Assembly: GCF_019218635.1 (NCBI RefSeq)
Contig: NZ_JAHUZB010000009.1
Coordinates: 1-64,000, forward strand
Source of the DNA: Enterococcus alishanensis
Lineage (GTDB): Bacteria > Bacillota > Bacilli > Lactobacillales > Enterococcaceae
Reading direction: 5' to 3'
DNA length: 64,000 bases
Shown here one piece after another: positions 24,316 through 33,808 of the stretch (positions within the stretch are counted from its first letter, which is position 1; every line of letters begins with the position of its first letter). The notes under the pieces are model-generated. The model was not told the origin of the DNA, did no database searches, and saw only the letters and a program-made list of their open reading frames with translations. A program made the translations under genes and the position numbers.

Positions 24316-25140
24316 TCATGGCAGTTTAAGCAAAAAGTCTTCGGTTGGATAAGAAAAATTGATAGATTTCTTAGTGGGAATAAAATTTAGCCTCAACAAC
24401 CTTTCTCTCCGTCCAATATCTAACTTGTCCTTTTCACGAAAACTGGTTGTACTAAGGAAATTACTTGCAAAAAGAAAATTTTCTCTAGCAAAATCTAAAA
24501 GTAATCTCTCAATATCCCATCCCCAAAGTGTGGGTAAACTATCTAATAACTCAATTGAACTAGCTTTCAAATCGACTATCATCAAGCCCACCACAGTATT
24601 TCCAAGGAATGCAACAACAATTTCTCCAGTTGCCATTTTTCTTAAAATTACTTTTTTTAATTGCTCCAACGATAGATAAGGAAAGCCATCTTTAATCTGT
24701 TTCATCAGATTAAGAATCGATTCTAAGTGTTTTTCCTGAGGTATTTTAGGTAACAAGTCTGAAGTTTTATAAGACGTAAAATCAATCATTTGAAACGAAT
24801 CTAAAATTTCAAAAGACTGTTGGTTCTCTCTAAACTTTTTTGGTGTAATTTTAAATATTTCAGTGAAGGCCTTAGTAAAGGTTCGTTGTTCTTGATACCC
24901 ATAATTAAGAGATATATCAATAATTTTATCCTCTGTGGAAATCAGATGTTTCGCAGCCTCGTTTAACCGCCTCTTTTTCACATAGTCGTAAGTGGTAAAA
25001 CAGGTCAATTCCTTAAATTCATGTGCTAAGTAATATTTCGAATAGCCAATCTCTCTACCAATCTGTTCCAAGGATAATTCTTCAAGAAGATTCGCTTCAA
25101 TAAAAGAGACGGTAGCTAAAAATGCCTTATTTTTGTTCAT
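24316..25140 (-). CDS. AraC-family regulator fused to a GNAT-like domain
   Basis: 274 residues. Residues 8-110 are the AraC DNA-binding domain ('LSLEQIGREIGYSKYYLAHE', 'IIDISLNYGYQEQRTFTKAF'). Residues about 150-262 look like an acetyltransferase fold ('GEIVVAFLGNTVVGLMIVDL', 'WGWDIERLLLDFARENF'), probably a ligand sensor. GGAGGAAAG precedes the ATG, which lies inside the end of helD (14-bp overlap), so it is translated with helD. Confidence 0.85.
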   Translation of the reverse strand: MNKNKAFLATVSFIEANLLEELSLEQIGREIGYSKYYLAHEFKELTCFTTYDYVKKRRLNEAAKHLISTEDKIIDISLNYGYQEQRTFTKAFTEIFKITPKKFRENQQSFEILDSFQMIDFTSYKTSDLLPKIPQEKHLESILNLMKQIKDGFPYLSLEQLKKVILRKMATGEIVVAFLGNTVVGLMIVDLKASSIELLDSLPTLWGWDIERLLLDFARENFLFASNFLSTTSFREKDKLDIGRRERLLRLNFIPTKKSINFSYPTEDFLLKLP

Positions 25141-27136
25141 ATAACGCTTTCCTCCTTATAAGATACAGCTCATGCAGTGCTCTGGTCGCAATGACAAATA
25201 ATTGGTGTTTCCCCAGCTTTCCAGAATAATTTTCATCACCAGCATTTATAACAATCACTCTATCAAATTCTAGACCCTTTGCGAGAACCATTGGGCAAAT
25301 AATCGTTTTTTCTTCTGTAAAATCTTTTGTATCTTCGGCTAAAACCGGAACATCCACATTTTTACGTTTTAAGTTCTCTTGCAAAAGATAGGCTTCCTGT
25401 TTAGTTTTTGTGATCAACACATTTTTTGATTTTTTTTTAATCAATTCCAAAATAACTGTTAACTCATCTTGCATCGTTGCAACCTCAATTTCAACAGGCT
25501 GTTGACCATGTCTCAAGACTGGCTCAATCTTTTGATCTCCAATCAAATTCTTGGCGTAAGACATAATTTCAAAAGTGGAACGGTAGCTTCTATTTAATTG
25601 AACAATTGGAGCCCCTCCAAGTAAATTACTCAGATTTTCCAAAGTTAGTTCTGCAGTTGGTGTTAAAATTTGATTTTGATCGCCGACTAATAAAATAGGA
25701 CAAGCAATTACCTGACGAATAAATGAGAGCTGTAGCCACGAGTAATCTTGCATTTCATCAATAATTAAATATTTAATCTCAGTATAATTTGACATTCCTT
25801 GATAAAAATATTGAAAATATCCCAGAGCAAACAAATCAGAAAAACTACGTGTTCTCACCTTTTTAAAGCCTTTGCTTTCCAAAAAATTCTGATAAAGACA
25901 CTCTGGAGATTTCACAATCAACATATCTTTTAATAGTTTTCTCAGTTTCCCAGCTGTTGGTCTTTTTGAGGGTTGAAACGGACGCTTCCGTAGGTCTTCA
26001 AGAATATCATCTGCAATCAAACGAATTCGTTCCAAAATTGACTGTTTTCTATAGCCATGAAAACGGGTTAAAATAAAACTTTTATCGTAATGGTACTCAT
26101 CAATTATTATATCTTTAGGAGATAATATTGATTGTTCAAGAGAGTCGAGGTATATTTGGATATCCTGCACAACTTTTTTACTATTTAAGTAACTGAGCCG
26201 TAAATTACTAGTATTCATCAAAGATTCAGCCTCTGATATTCTTGTTTCAAAACTTTGTATCTTCGTTTCCTTTTGGATAAATTCATCTATTGTTAATTCT
26301 TTAACCGGACTTTCTCCTAGCTCCGGTAACACTTGAGAGATAAAATTACTGTACACGTGATTGGGGGAAAGAATCAGAATATTTTCTGGACCTAATCTTT
26401 CTCGAAAATGATAAAGCAAAAACGCAATCTTATGAAGGGCAATGGAAGTTTTTCCTGAACCAGCAGCTCCTTGAATGACTTGGCTTTGAATTTTTTGATC
26501 TCTAATAATTAGACTCTGCTCTTTTTGAATAGTTCCAATAATAGTAGACATTTTTCCACCAGTTTGATTAGCTAGTTCATTTTGCAACGCTTGATCGAAA
26601 ATAGTCATCTCAACTTCTACCGCATATTCGAGACATCCTTTAAAAAATTTGATCTGCCGTTTTTTATTAATATAGCCTTCAGATAAACCGTTCGGTGTTT
26701 TAAACGATGCCTTTCCTAAGTCAAAATCATAAAAAATGCTAGCAATCGGTGCTCGCCAATCATAGATTACGATTTCATTTTGCATATTCATAAAAGATTG
26801 TGCCCCAATATAGATGATTTCAGCCTGCTGCTCTCCTGAAAAAATAAAATCCACTCTGGAAAAGTAAGGATTTTGTATAATTTTTTGTAGTTTATCTAAT
26901 TGTGCGAAGTTGATTTTTTCAGAAATCTGCTGTTGATTTAGAATTCTTTGATTGGTAAACATTTCATGTGGATCGATCTCCCCTTTATAATCTACTAAAT
27001 ATTGTTGAAACTGTTTAACTTCTTCCTTAGTCGTGGTGTGTTGTTGAATAATCACCGATTCACTTTTTCTAATTTCTTGTAATATTTCCAACCAATTCTT
27101 TTTTTCTTCCAGAGTAATCTGATCCACAGCACTCAT
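25127..27136 (-). CDS. helD: HelD-type RNA polymerase recycling ATPase (UvrD/Rep superfamily 1)
   Basis: 669 residues. The N-terminal coiled coil (about residues 1-90) is the arm that enters the RNA polymerase channel. Walker A 'GAAGSGKT' is residues 223-230, Walker B 'YLIIDEMQDYSW', then 'VGDQNQILT', 'LNRSYRST' and 'LAKGLEFDRVIVINAGDEN'. HelD removes RNA polymerase from stalled complexes and can confer rifamycin tolerance. GGGGAGG abuts the ATG, so the GTG three codons in (27127) is an alternative start. Co-transcribed with an AraC-GNAT regulator. Confidence 0.92.
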   Translation of the reverse strand: MSAVDQITLEEKKNWLEILQEIRKSESVIIQQHTTTKEEVKQFQQYLVDYKGEIDPHEMFTNQRILNQQQISEKINFAQLDKLQKIIQNPYFSRVDFIFSGEQQAEIIYIGAQSFMNMQNEIVIYDWRAPIASIFYDFDLGKASFKTPNGLSEGYINKKRQIKFFKGCLEYAVEVEMTIFDQALQNELANQTGGKMSTIIGTIQKEQSLIIRDQKIQSQVIQGAAGSGKTSIALHKIAFLLYHFRERLGPENILILSPNHVYSNFISQVLPELGESPVKELTIDEFIQKETKIQSFETRISEAESLMNTSNLRLSYLNSKKVVQDIQIYLDSLEQSILSPKDIIIDEYHYDKSFILTRFHGYRKQSILERIRLIADDILEDLRKRPFQPSKRPTAGKLRKLLKDMLIVKSPECLYQNFLESKGFKKVRTRSFSDLFALGYFQYFYQGMSNYTEIKYLIIDEMQDYSWLQLSFIRQVIACPILLVGDQNQILTPTAELTLENLSNLLGGAPIVQLNRSYRSTFEIMSYAKNLIGDQKIEPVLRHGQQPVEIEVATMQDELTVILELIKKKSKNVLITKTKQEAYLLQENLKRKNVDVPVLAEDTKDFTEEKTIICPMVLAKGLEFDRVIVINAGDENYSGKLGKHQLFVIATRALHELYLIRRKALYEQK

Positions 27137-27358
27137 CCTCCCCCTGATAATCTATTTTCGAATAATAAATTTTATCAGAAGCTCGTAAAAAAAGTTGCAC
27201 CAATCTTGCTAAAAGAATTCGACACAACCTTTCGTTCTTTTTTGTATTTTCCAATATATATTTTTTAAAAATTTTGTTGGAAAGCATTTTAAATGCTGAT
27301 ATCATCAACTTATGGAAAGATTGGCCAATCTTCCAAATATTTTTTTGGAGGATTTTAA

Positions 27359-27802
27359 ATGGAACTATCAATAGAAAATATGGATTCTGAAACAATATTT
27401 TATAAACGACGTATTGGAACATACGGTCCTGAAAACTTTATTCTAATGGATACTTTAAAAACACTTATGAAGGACAAAAATGTTTTTAATAACGATACTA
27501 TTATCTATGGAATAGCCTTAGACAACCCAAACATTACTTCACCACAAAACTGTCGATATGATGTAGCTACTAATACTGAAATCTCAAGCAATGAAATTAG
27601 TAAAAGAGAATTGCCTTCCGGAAAGTATGCGACATTTCTAATTGATCACACTACCGAAGCAGTTCAATCTTTTTGGAATACATTCTCAGATCATCTTTCA
27701 GAGAGCTCACTAGAATTTGATAATTCCAGACCAATACTAGAACGGTATAAACAATCTTTAGTATCTAATAGTTTATGTGAAATACTTGTACCTATTTACT
27801 AA
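27359..27802 (+). CDS. GyrI-like / AraC effector-binding domain protein
   Basis: 147 residues; TTTGGAGG lies 7 bases before ATG. Two SHS2-type halves: 'ETIFYKRRIGTYGPENFILM' and 'IYGIALDNPNITSPQNCRYD', then 'ELPSGKYATFLIDHTTEAVQ' and 'PILERYKQSL'. Free-standing members bind small hydrophobic molecules or inhibit gyrase. It is divergent from helD-araC across about 220 bp and could share their regulation. Confidence 0.85.
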   Translation: MELSIENMDSETIFYKRRIGTYGPENFILMDTLKTLMKDKNVFNNDTIIYGIALDNPNITSPQNCRYDVATNTEISSNEISKRELPSGKYATFLIDHTTEAVQSFWNTFSDHLSESSLEFDNSRPILERYKQSLVSNSLCEILVPIY

Positions 27803-27954
27803 ATCTTTTCTTGACAGAATCCATTTTTGGATTCTGTCTCCACATTATGTTTCATTACTCAACTCAGACACTTTTTTTCAAGTCTCCTCCTACACAACTA
27901 CTTTTTGCTATAATAAAACTAAAGATTCAAAGTCTTAGGAATGGAGCTGATTGC

Positions 27955-28848
27955 TTGGAAAATACACCTCTTGATTCGGCACTCATATTAAAACAAAAAT
28001 ATCGTAGTCTTCGTGCCGCAGAGCTAGATGAAAAAGAAATTTTGAAGCTGTTAACCGAATCAACCTTGATTCAAGAAATCTTGTCAGACAAACACAGAAC
28101 AGACACCTTTACAGGCTTACGAAAAATTGAATTTTTATTAGCTGAACTTTCAGAAATTCCTTATTTTGAAAAATTACCAGAGGTACAAGTACTTCTGAAA
28201 ACTCTCTACGAATACACCGCTACAGCAGATGGATACTCTTTAACAGGACAGTCAAAAGGCATTTTGGCATGCCATCAAGCAATTTGTACGTTGATCTTTA
28301 TTCGAGCAAACGAGCAAGCCTGGGCTAAAAAAGGGATTGATTGGATAATTAACTACTTGCCTTTTGCAAAAAATGAAGCAACGACCTGGCAAGAAACCGA
28401 TTTATTTGAGCGTTTTGGCTGTGTTGGTAATACGCCTTGTTATGATGGACTAGTAAAATCAGTCAAGGCATTGTCTGAATATCGTCAAAAATTTCCATCC
28501 GATCCTATCTTAGCTGAAAAACTTACTCAAGGCTTAAATTATATTATGAAGCACAGAGTGATTTTCCATCAGGACTCCGACGATTATTTATATGATGATT
28601 TGATCACGCTGTTTTATCCTTATCCCTATAGAACGAATATCATTGAAGTCTTAAGCCTGCTCAAAAAAGAAAATCTTTTGAAGGACCCACAATGTCAGGA
28701 TGCAATTGCCTTTATTAAAAATAAAGAGCTTGTTAATGGCGGTTGGCAGGCAGAAAAAATTTTTATGAAAAGTTCTTGGATTCCTTTTGATGCGATGAAG
28801 AGAAAAGGAAATTGGATTACTGATGAAATTAATTGGATTTTAAGTTAA
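27955..28848 (+). CDS. Terpenoid-cyclase-like toroid protein, unknown function
   Basis: 297 residues from TTG 27955, eight bases after TGGAG; a TATAAT box is at about 27909. Alpha-helical throughout, with 'YSLTGQSKGILACHQAICTL', 'ATTWQETDLFERFGCVGNTP' and 'ELVNGGWQAEKIFMKSSWIP'. This pattern resembles the alpha/alpha toroid of squalene-cyclase/prenyltransferase-like proteins in Firmicutes. No DxDD motif is seen, so cyclase activity is doubtful. Single-gene unit. Confidence 0.7.
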   Translation: MENTPLDSALILKQKYRSLRAAELDEKEILKLLTESTLIQEILSDKHRTDTFTGLRKIEFLLAELSEIPYFEKLPEVQVLLKTLYEYTATADGYSLTGQSKGILACHQAICTLIFIRANEQAWAKKGIDWIINYLPFAKNEATTWQETDLFERFGCVGNTPCYDGLVKSVKALSEYRQKFPSDPILAEKLTQGLNYIMKHRVIFHQDSDDYLYDDLITLFYPYPYRTNIIEVLSLLKKENLLKDPQCQDAIAFIKNKELVNGGWQAEKIFMKSSWIPFDAMKRKGNWITDEINWILS

Positions 28849-28981
28849 GTTGAGGAGAATGGCTATTAGACATAAGTGCATCTTTTTTAAAATTAGTTGC
28901 TCCTTATCCATCTATCTCGTTAGCCGCTCACTTATACAATTTTTCATATGATATAATATTTCAAAAAGTTAGGAGACTACC

Positions 28982-29383
28982 ATGATTACTATCTCAATCT
29001 TTATCATATCAATGTTTTTTGTGGTACTAGCCCTGATATTTTTTGGAATCTTTCTTTCTATCAGTGGAATAGTAACTGGAACCACAACGCTATTTTTAAA
29101 AAATAAAACAGCAAAACCTTTTTTTGGTATCTTCTCAGCTATTCTTTTTTTAGCAGGACTCGTTATGTTATTACCTTTTTCTCTCGGGTATCTTGCTCCC
29201 ATTGCAGTTACTACTTTATTGATTATTCTATGTATATCTATTTCAATCCTTGCAATCGTTGGAATTTTCTTCTCTAAGCGGTTAGATACCTTACTACTTA
29301 AAACCCTCCTGATAGGTGTCTATATGTTAATAATCATTTTATCGCTATCCTGCTTGTTCTTTTTTCTCTTTTTCTTGATATAA
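28982..29383 (+). CDS. Four-helix hypothetical membrane protein (133 aa)
   Basis: ATG with TTAGGAGACTACC upstream. Hydrophobic segments at about residues 5-35, 45-65, 70-92 and 103-132, with one basic loop ('FLKNKTAKPFF'). No family recognised. Confidence 0.7.
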   Translation: MITISIFIISMFFVVLALIFFGIFLSISGIVTGTTTLFLKNKTAKPFFGIFSAILFLAGLVMLLPFSLGYLAPIAVTTLLIILCISISILAIVGIFFSKRLDTLLLKTLLIGVYMLIIILSLSCLFFFLFFLI

Positions 29384-29497
29384 TTACTAACGCTTAATTT
29401 ACGCTTTGATCCATACTTATGAATCCTAGAAACTTTTCATGATTTATTTCATTACTAGAACTAAAAACTGGTAAAATATCCTAAAAAGGGGAATCCT

Positions 29498-29680
29498 ATG
29501 CAGAATTTCTATGTCCTATTTAGTTTTATTTGTACATTTGGCATTATATTAATGATTATTACATTCTTTAAAGACTATAAAAGACTCACAGTATTACAAA
29601 AAGCTTCACTTATTCTCATTTCAATTGGTGGCTTAGCACCAATGATTTTAGGGACTATCCAAGGATTTTTGGCTCATTAA
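29498..29680 (+). CDS. Small two-helix membrane protein (60 aa)
   Basis: ATG follows AAAGGGGAATCCT. Helix about residues 4-22, basic loop 'KDYKRLTVLQKAS', helix about 37-57. A terminator follows at once. No family recognised. Confidence 0.65.
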   Translation: MQNFYVLFSFICTFGIILMIITFFKDYKRLTVLQKASLILISIGGLAPMILGTIQGFLAH

Positions 29681-29706
29681 CAGCTCTTATGGGCTGTTTT
29701 TTTGTA
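29678..29706 (+). terminator. Terminator of the 60-aa gene
   Basis: AACAGC / GCTGTT stem with T run, overlapping the stop codon. Confidence 0.8.
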
Positions 29707-29811
29707 TCTTAAATTGACAAAATGCAACATAAAAATGACTCATAACTGTAACCCATATAAAATAGGTTTGTTGAAAACACTATTAAGAAGAATCTATGAC
29801 TGAAATCGAAT

Positions 29812-29850
29812 AAAAAAGTAGGCAACAATTTATGTTAGCCTACTTTTTAA
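29812..29850. terminator. Bidirectional terminator
   Basis: AAAAAGTAGGC / GCCTACTTTTT stem; it faces the minus-strand relic at 29857. Confidence 0.8.
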
Positions 29851-29856
29851 AATCCA

Positions 29857-30017
29857 TTAGATTTGTTTTAAAGTATCTCCTATTTTGTCAACACTCATGT
29901 CCTGATGATTATTAGGAACTGTAATATTATCTATAAAAGAAAAAGCTTTGGGATATCTTCTTTCATGTCATTTGAATTTATTGCCTCTTCACTTTCATAT
30001 AAGAGGACTTTCGATTT
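29857..30017 (-). pseudogene. Alpha/beta hydrolase-like C-terminal relic
   Basis: The minus strand reads 'KSKVLLYESEEAINSNDMKE', hits a stop after 'LFFYR', and resumes in another frame as 'ITVPNNHQDMSVDKIGDTLK' to a TAA at 29857. 'VPNNHQDMS' resembles the catalytic-His end of secreted-type alpha/beta hydrolases. It has no start and at least one frameshift. Confidence 0.4.
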
Positions 30018-30072
30018 AACTAGTACCTGATAATTATTCACATTGTTATATATCTTTTAAGATTTTTTTCAG

Positions 30073-30303
30073 TTAAGCTTTGCTAAATCTTTTTAGTTTT
30101 CTCAGTACAATCGCTATCAGACAAAAAATTATTCCTAATAACATTAAACTGTTTTCTAACGGTTGATTGGTTTTTGGTAGCGAACCTTGATAAACTTTTA
30201 CCTCGCGAAATGTTTGCGTTGATTTTCTCACATTCGATTCTGGCAAACCTGCATCAGTTGGTGCAACACCTAATGTGCCACGAACCTCAATTTGGCTGTC
30301 CAT
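30073..30303 (-). CDS. Small LPxTG-type wall-anchored protein (CscD-like)
   Basis: 76 residues. A short N-terminal part is followed by the sorting signal LPKTN, a hydrophobic helix ('SLMLLGIIFCLIAIVL') and the basic tail RKLKRFSKA. The sortase motif has Asn instead of Gly. There is no N-terminal signal peptide, unlike most CscD proteins, so either secretion is atypical or the gene is 5'-truncated. The second half of the N-terminus ('IEVRGTLGVAPTD') resembles the start of the mature WxL protein next door. Confidence 0.75.
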   Translation of the reverse strand: MDSQIEVRGTLGVAPTDAGLPESNVRKSTQTFREVKVYQGSLPKTNQPLENSLMLLGIIFCLIAIVLRKLKRFSKA

Positions 30304-30331
30304 CCTGTTGCCCCCTCTTAAAAAATGCTAA

Positions 30332-30952
30332 TTACCATTTAATTGGAACAAATTTCAAACTAAGATCATACGTTTCAGTGATGGTTGCTTGTGATGATCC
30401 TGCTGTAAAATTACCATCATAGTTAAATGTTAATTCTTGAGACTGTCCAGTTGGTCCAGCATTAACTAATCGACCTTCGCTATTTGCCAATTCTCCTAAA
30501 GAAGTTGTTGTTAATACTCCAGAATTTCCATCCGTAATTACTGGTACTGTTACTGCTGTGGATGTTTTCAAGTCTAAATCTAAATCAGTAGCAGTAATCC
30601 CTCCAGCGGATTTTGTAGTAAATCTTTCTGCAGAAACGGTTACTGGTCGACCAGAATTATTTTTTACAGTATAGGTTGGAGAAGATACACTACCTGATGA
30701 ACCAACACTATAGAAAATTGTTTTCATTGGGACGGTGACATTGACCCATTTTTTGTCTCCTTCGTCAATCGGTGCTGTAGGATCCGTATTGTCTATTCCC
30801 AAAGTACCCTCTACTTCAACTGTCGTATCATTTTGATCAATGACCGTTTTTAGACCTGTGCTAGGATCATCGGTGGTTTCAGTTGCTGATACCCCCGCCG
30901 TAAATCCTAGCACTCCTGAAAACAATACAACACCTGTTAAAAATTTCTTCAT
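30332..30952 (-). CDS. WxL-type cell-surface protein (CscB-like)
   Basis: 206 residues. The start 'MKKFLTGVVLFSGVLGFTAG' follows AAAAAGGAG; a longer in-frame ATG precedes that site. Signal peptide cleaved near residue 22. The mature part opens 'VEVEGTLGIDNTDPTAPIDE'. 'KKWVNVTVPMKTIFYSV' carries the W-x-V variant, and the end 'TETYDLSLKFVPIKW' is typical of small WxL proteins. WxL domains bind peptidoglycan noncovalently. Part of a four-gene operon. Confidence 0.75.
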   Translation of the reverse strand: MKKFLTGVVLFSGVLGFTAGVSATETTDDPSTGLKTVIDQNDTTVEVEGTLGIDNTDPTAPIDEGDKKWVNVTVPMKTIFYSVGSSGSVSSPTYTVKNNSGRPVTVSAERFTTKSAGGITATDLDLDLKTSTAVTVPVITDGNSGVLTTTSLGELANSEGRLVNAGPTGQSQELTFNYDGNFTAGSSQATITETYDLSLKFVPIKW

Positions 30953-30980
30953 TGTAAAACGCTCCTTTTTTGTCATTATA

Positions 30981-31526
30981 TTATTGAACCATTAAGGTCA
31001 ACACTGATTGAACTTCCCCTTGTTTCTTTTTTGAATCTGGATCATACACCTTGAAGGTTGCTGTAGCTGGATAATCTCCTGGCTGCAGTTCCTTTTCTAG
31101 CTTGGCTGTTTGGATTTCTTCGCCTGGCTGAATGGCTCCAGAATTATAAACTACTTCATTAGTCTCATCGATTGTGACAACCACACTAACTGGTTGGGCG
31201 TTGCTAGGTGGATTTTGAATCGCTAAATTCCCTGTCATATTAGTGCTATCAATCGTGGCTTCTGAAACAATTCGCATGTTAAATTGACTTTTATCTATAT
31301 TTGATTGAGCAAATTCCGCAATTTCTTTTTCTGTCATCCTAGAAGCATCCTTACCATCTGGCAAAAAATCCCCTGCGATAATATTTGCTGGGACTTCCTG
31401 AGTTTTGAAAAAATGATCATAAACTACGTAACCTGCAGCTAACAACAATAGTAATAATAATAAAAGCAAGTATTTTTTTTTCTTAGCGTCATCTTGCTTC
31501 TCAGTTTGTTGATTGGTATGTTCCAT
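30981..31526 (-). CDS. Membrane-anchored extracellular protein of the WxL operon
   Basis: 181 residues; AGGAGG precedes ATG. A charged N-terminus (residues 1-18, Lys-rich) precedes one helix that includes ten consecutive Leu (about 20-36). An extracellular beta-rich domain follows ('MTGNLAIQNPPSNAQPVSVV', 'GAIQPGEEIQTAKLEKELQP'). It occupies the CscA position but is much shorter than the usual DUF916/DUF3324 protein. It probably anchors or presents its neighbours at the membrane. Confidence 0.7.
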   Translation of the reverse strand: MEHTNQQTEKQDDAKKKKYLLLLLLLLLLAAGYVVYDHFFKTQEVPANIIAGDFLPDGKDASRMTEKEIAEFAQSNIDKSQFNMRIVSEATIDSTNMTGNLAIQNPPSNAQPVSVVVTIDETNEVVYNSGAIQPGEEIQTAKLEKELQPGDYPATATFKVYDPDSKKKQGEVQSVLTLMVQ

Positions 31527-31535
31527 GTTTTCCTC

Positions 31536-33692
31536 CTAAGGATTGGTATGACTAATTTTAAAATTGACTTGATAATTGACTTGTTTTTCTATATAAAACG
31601 AGCCTGTATAACCGCCTAAAAAACTTAAATTGGCTTTTGAATTAGTTTCAAAATAAGGACTCAACTCTAAAGTCTGACCAGCGCCATCATTAGCCATTGA
31701 CCAAGTGGTATTGGTATTACTTAACGCAGCTAAAATATCCAATTGTAATAAACCTTCATCACCAGATAATGTTTCCACCAAACGAATCGTAGAATCACTG
31801 TTTGCTCCAGTCGTTACTTTAGTCATAGTGATATAGGTTGGCACATTGCTATAACTTTCTAAAAAATAGTCATTTTTTTTAGTAATTAAAGGTCCATCAT
31901 CACTTAGAAAAGACAGAGCCATCGGAAAAACAGTTGAGATATGTTTTGGTACTTCCACCACATTTTCTTTCCACAAGGTTGAACCTGATCCACCGTTACT
32001 GGTACCAGATACGCGACCATAAATATAATAATTTTGTGCCAGTACATCATCTAAAGTTCCTCTCGTAGCTGAATCGCTACTAGAAAAATCCTCTCCAGTA
32101 AAGGTATAGACGCCATCAGGTTTGGTTTGATTATTAAAATCATTAGTTAAAGTCGTTTGATCCAAGCGACCATCACTGTCGGAATATGGTGTTTTTGACA
32201 AAATAAATTCCGTTCTAAATGTCCAACCATTCACTAAGTTAGTCTGAAAATCTTGTACATCGCTTAATACTTGGCTTAATCTATTCCCAACAGTAGAGCT
32301 AGCCGAAACACCATAAATCGACATAGCGGGATCATATTTTATCCAGCTTTTATTTTGATAATTGGTACTATCAAAAGTGACACGATTGTTTGGCGAAACT
32401 GCCGACTGTACCACACTATTATTAGTAATTGCTTGATAAAGACTGGTGCCTGTATTAGTGATAGTGATGCTCCCGGCACTAATCGGACTGCTGAAATTGT
32501 TCGCGTCTTCTGTTTTACCAACATAAAAACTGGCAGGATCAGTCGCAGATACATTTAACTTTTTCATATTAATTGCTCTGCTTTTAGTCAGATATTCAAA
32601 GCTAGAGCCTTCAGCAAGTCTCATATCAAGTGCAGCAGAAGCCACTAATACATTGGATTGGGCGCCCGCACGATCACGCACTTTATAGATAAACTTTGCA
32701 TTATCTTCTAAAATAAGTTTTTGATTCACCGTTGCTGCTCCATAATAAAACATATAAACTCTAGAAGAATTCATATCCAAGACAGCATTCTTTTCAACAG
32801 TTACGGTTAAATCCCCTGCGCCATACATATAAAAGAATGCGTGATTTTCGTAAGTATAATTTGAAATATTGGTTTGACTGCCTTGCTTGAAATTCACATA
32901 ACGAAAACCTTCCACAAATTCCCCACCATAGGCTGGACTAGTATTAGGACTGTTGTAGCTACTTGTCCCACTGATATTTAACGTACAATAGCCAGCTGCA
33001 GCAAAGAAAGGCTGAGAACCCCTTTGAATGTTATAGTTAATATTTTCAACATTCAGCGTTGTACTTGCGCTAAGAACTCTGACAAATCCGTAATAAGTAT
33101 TTTGAGAGTAGCTATCTGATCCTAGATTTAAATTTTTAAGCGTAATGGTTAGACCACTTGTACCAGTTTTAAACATTGTGCCATTAGCTACAGCCGAATA
33201 ATTTAAATACCAATAATTTTCAGGTGTGCTAGGTTGCGAAGGATCTTTTATACCATTTATTTCAGTGTTTCTATTGAAAGCTAAATCTGCTGAATTACTT
33301 TCATTGACAAGAATATCTGCTAGTAATTGAATATATTTAATGTTGGTCACAGAATCCACGTTGCCACTCTTAATTGCGCTTTTCAGTTCACTATAACTAG
33401 AGACTGTAAAAGGATTATTCTCTGATCCATCCCCTCCCATTGCTTGCGGGTCAATACTATCTGTAGTTATGTTATCTTTATTTTCTTCATCTGAAGAACT
33501 AGACTGGGTCTCTTCTTCGATAACAGCCTCCACCCACTGACTTGTTTCTGACTGATTCGTTTCTGCTGGATTATTTATTTCTTCAGTGGTCCGTAATGTC
33601 TCCAAATCATCTACTTTATTCTCAACAGCAAGTACGTTTGATACCCCTACAAAAGAAAAAAGCAAGAGAGTTAAATAAAGTATTTTCCTCAC
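31536..33692 (-). CDS. Large secreted surface protein (CscC-like, pectate-lyase-like repeat region)
   Basis: 718 residues from GTG 33692, ten bases after GGGGGG. Signal peptide residues 1-22 ('ILYLTLLLFSFVGVSNVLAV'), then an acidic Ser/Glu-rich linker to about residue 85, then a beta-helix-type region ('NPFTVSSYSELKSAIKSGNV' ... 'YIQLLADILV'). The C-terminal 150 residues resemble a WxL-like module ('LSPYFETNSKANLSFLGGYT', 'GSFYIEKQVNYQVNFKI'), with only one clear Trp motif. First gene of the operon; likely adhesin or surface-complex component. Confidence 0.75.
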   Translation of the reverse strand: MRKILYLTLLLFSFVGVSNVLAVENKVDDLETLRTTEEINNPAETNQSETSQWVEAVIEEETQSSSSDEENKDNITTDSIDPQAMGGDGSENNPFTVSSYSELKSAIKSGNVDSVTNIKYIQLLADILVNESNSADLAFNRNTEINGIKDPSQPSTPENYWYLNYSAVANGTMFKTGTSGLTITLKNLNLGSDSYSQNTYYGFVRVLSASTTLNVENINYNIQRGSQPFFAAAGYCTLNISGTSSYNSPNTSPAYGGEFVEGFRYVNFKQGSQTNISNYTYENHAFFYMYGAGDLTVTVEKNAVLDMNSSRVYMFYYGAATVNQKLILEDNAKFIYKVRDRAGAQSNVLVASAALDMRLAEGSSFEYLTKSRAINMKKLNVSATDPASFYVGKTEDANNFSSPISAGSITITNTGTSLYQAITNNSVVQSAVSPNNRVTFDSTNYQNKSWIKYDPAMSIYGVSASSTVGNRLSQVLSDVQDFQTNLVNGWTFRTEFILSKTPYSDSDGRLDQTTLTNDFNNQTKPDGVYTFTGEDFSSSDSATRGTLDDVLAQNYYIYGRVSGTSNGGSGSTLWKENVVEVPKHISTVFPMALSFLSDDGPLITKKNDYFLESYSNVPTYITMTKVTTGANSDSTIRLVETLSGDEGLLQLDILAALSNTNTTWSMANDGAGQTLELSPYFETNSKANLSFLGGYTGSFYIEKQVNYQVNFKISHTNP

Positions 33693-33779
33693 AATCTTTC
33701 ATCCCCCCTATTCAAAAAATACTTTTTATCAAAGTATTAAGACAATGTTGTTAACCCCAAACATTATCTTTTCATAAGA

Positions 33780-33808
33780 ATTATATTATTAATTTTAATG
33801 TAAATCAA
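33780..33808 (-). promoter_or_regulatory. Promoter of the WxL operon
   Basis: On the minus strand: TTGATT, 17-bp spacer, TATAAT; about 90 bp before the GTG start at 33692. Confidence 0.65.

Noticed and set aside
27069-27422. Minus-strand ORF overlapping the helD start and the GyrI-like gene
   Set aside because: It overlaps two well-supported genes, has no ribosome binding site and no recognisable protein features.
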